Source: Opitutia bacterium (GTDB lineage: Bacteria; Verrucomicrobiota; Verrucomicrobiia; Opitutales; Seribacteraceae). Taken from it: a stretch of DNA of 7,713 bases. Location: the NCBI GenBank assembly GCA_018646565.1, contig JABGUO010000138.1, forward strand, positions 1 through 7,713, written 5' to 3'. The position numbers and the translations under genes were made by a program. Under the pieces are notes generated by a model that did not search any database, was not told the origin of the DNA, and was given only the letters and a program-made list of their open reading frames with translations. Shown here piece after piece: positions 6,752-7,713 of this stretch (within the stretch, counting starts at the first letter, position 1; each line of letters starts with the position of its first letter).

Positions 6752-7138
6752 ATGAGTGCAGTAGTTTGTAAATTTCTTCATACTCGGATGCGGGTGAGTG
6801 ATTTAGAAAGATCAGTTGAATTCTATAATAAGGTCTTCGGCTTGGAAGTTTCCAGGCGCCACGAATCTCCCCGTGGTTCCAAATTGGTTTTCCTTGCCGT
6901 ACCAAATAGTGATGAGGAAATCGAACTTACTTATTTCCCTGGGTCCGGTACCGTTGAGGTACAGGAAGACCTCATGCATCTTGCTTTTGAGGTAGAAAGT
7001 ATGGCCGAATTTAAATCCCATGCCCAGTCCGTCGGAGTTCCTTTAAGTGATGGTCCGACAACCAGTTCTTCCGGTTCAATTTTTGCTTTCGTGGATGCAC
7101 CGGACGGGTATGAGATTGAAGTTATTCAAAGGCCTTAA
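6752..7138 (+). CDS. Glyoxalase I-like VOC metalloprotein
   Basis: This encodes a 128-aa protein with two beta-alpha-beta-beta-beta halves of the vicinal oxygen chelate fold. It resembles E. coli lactoylglutathione lyase (GloA, 135 aa). The N-terminal FLHTRMRVSDLERSVEFY matches the family's 'HTMLRV.DL.RS..FY' pattern, and the end DAPDGYEIEVIQ matches 'DPDGYKIELI'. The four expected metal ligands are present: H10, E58 (in EIELTYF), H76 (in LMHLAFEV) and E123 (in GYEIEV), corresponding by eye to H5, E56, H74 and E122 of the E. coli enzyme. By family knowledge the enzyme isomerises the methylglyoxal-glutathione hemithioacetal to S-lactoylglutathione in the cytoplasm. The substrate here could differ, since VOC proteins are diverse and glutathione use in this organism is unknown. 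The gene follows the second ExbD by 18 nt with no terminator between, so it may ride on the same transcript. No Shine-Dalgarno is visible before the ATG. Confidence 0.9.
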   Translation: MSAVVCKFLHTRMRVSDLERSVEFYNKVFGLEVSRRHESPRGSKLVFLAVPNSDEEIELTYFPGSGTVEVQEDLMHLAFEVESMAEFKSHAQSVGVPLSDGPTTSSSGSIFAFVDAPDGYEIEVIQRP

Positions 7139-7211
7139 ATTTTAAAACGGGCTTCCTTATCTTTTTTACCATTAGAATAAGTTCTTGGTTGTCCATACCA
7201 CTGACATATTC

Positions 7212-7216
7212 AAGGA
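7212..7216 (+). promoter_or_regulatory. Shine-Dalgarno AAGGA for the 7224 start
   Basis: AAGGA ends 7 nt before the ATG at 7224, a normal spacing. It supports this start, which is followed at once by a basic-hydrophobic signal peptide. Most neighbouring genes lack such a site. Confidence 0.6.
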
Positions 7217-7223
7217 TCACAGT

Positions 7224-7713
7224 ATGAAATTGAAACTGATTCATTCTATTTTATTACGTCTTGCCCTATGCATTGTGCTATCATTTTCTATGTTGTCTTG
7301 TCTGCCAGAGAAAATCTTTCCGTCTTCATTGGTTGATAATAAGAGATGGCTTTTTGATGGATCCAGTTTGGACGATTGGGAACCGACCGATTTTGCTGGA
7401 AAAGGCGAGATTAGGATTGATGCAAATGGCAGTCTTGTTTTGGAAATGGGTGCTGAGCTTTCGGGAGTACATTGGAAAGGGGCTCCTTTACCCGTACAAA
7501 ATTATGAAATTCATTTACAGGCAAAAAGAACAATGGGGTCCGATTTCTTTTGTGGTCTGACTTTTCCATACCAAGAATCACACGCTACTCTTATTCTTGG
7601 AGGCTGGGGCGGTTCCTTGATTGGTATTTCCAGTATTGATGATTTTGACGCCTCAGAAAATGAAACGGGTGATGCCTATATTTTTGAGGATAACCAATGG
7701 TATGATATTCGTC
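7224..7713 (+). CDS. DUF1080 (3-keto-disaccharide hydrolase family) lipoprotein, 3' end missing
   Basis: The frame opens at the ATG at 7224 and stays open to the right edge (163 whole codons). Residues 1-26 form a signal with Lys residues, a Leu/Ile core and a lipobox-like MLSC, giving a probable acylated cysteine at C26. Met at -3 is less usual than Leu, so lipidation is likely but not certain. From about residue 40 the sequence follows the DUF1080 pattern: WLFDGSSLDDWE, then VHWKGAPLPVQNYEIHLQAK, GSDFFCGLTFPYQES, LGGWGGSLIGISSIDDFDAS, ENETGDAY and NQWYDIR. The family has a lectin-like beta-sandwich and is abundant in Planctomycetes and Verrucomicrobia; some members hydrolyse 3-keto-glycosides. 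Substrate is unknown for this one. The 85-nt gap and the separate Shine-Dalgarno suggest a transcription unit distinct from the motor genes. About the last third of a typical domain is probably beyond the window. Confidence 0.87.
   Translation, partial: MKLKLIHSILLRLALCIVLSFSMLSCLPEKIFPSSLVDNKRWLFDGSSLDDWEPTDFAGKGEIRIDANGSLVLEMGAELSGVHWKGAPLPVQNYEIHLQAKRTMGSDFFCGLTFPYQESHATLILGGWGGSLIGISSIDDFDASENETGDAYIFEDNQWYDIR

Noticed and set aside
7128..7168. A possible terminator after the glyoxalase (AAGGCCTT palindrome plus a later T run)
   Set aside because: The palindrome has no loop, and the T run at 7162-7167 is not preceded by a GC-rich stem.
7139..7223. A TAGAAT (7173-7178) as a -10 promoter box before the DUF1080 gene
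   Set aside because: The hexamer is good, but no recognisable -35 lies 15-18 nt upstream, and the sigma-factor consensus of this organism is unknown. It is too weak to list as a feature.
7261..7560. A 99-codon + strand open frame overlapping the start of the last gene
   Set aside because: It is a shadow. The frame beginning at 7224 has a signal peptide, a Shine-Dalgarno and a clear DUF1080 consensus, and stays open to the window edge.

Overview
The window looks like a chromosomal stretch from a Gram-negative bacterium of the PVC superphylum, most likely a marine Verrucomicrobiota (Opitutae/Puniceicoccales type). This is an inference from gene content. It rests on TPR-rich exported proteins next to an ExbB/ExbD/ExbD set, a DUF1080 (3-keto-disaccharide hydrolase family) lipoprotein whose consensus is typical of Planctomycetes and Verrucomicrobia, bacterial EF-hands in a lipoprotein, an estimated GC in the low-to-mid 40s, and several starts with no Shine-Dalgarno sequence. 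No sequence search was run.

Layout: all eight genes lie on the + strand. Positions 2-4919 hold three TPR-type genes joined by a 1-nt and a 4-nt overlap. They are the 3' part of a large TPR/coiled-coil protein, a 716-aa lipoprotein (small aromatic module, TPRs, paired EF-hands, more TPRs) and a 412-aa secreted TPR protein. A 65-nt gap follows, then a MotA/TolQ/ExbB-type proton-channel subunit (4985-5833) and two different ExbD/TolR-type subunits (5863-6273, 6278-6733). A glyoxalase I-like VOC protein starts 18 nt later (6752-7138). After 85 nt, a DUF1080 lipoprotein begins at 7224 and runs off the right edge. The first and last genes are both cut by the window. No gap exceeds 85 nt. I saw no tRNA, rRNA, CRISPR array, insertion sequence, phage gene or convincing terminator.

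Working model (inference): ExbB plus two ExbDs would form an inner-membrane proton-driven motor. The co-directional exported TPR proteins, one probably anchored by lipid and carrying predicted calcium-binding loops, would be envelope partners, loosely comparable to the TPR protein CpoB (YbgF) of Tol-Pal. No TonB, TolA or TonB-dependent receptor is encoded here, so the component that carries energy to the outer membrane is unknown or lies elsewhere. The glyoxalase and the DUF1080 lipoprotein look like metabolic neighbours rather than motor parts; the latter probably begins its own transcription unit.
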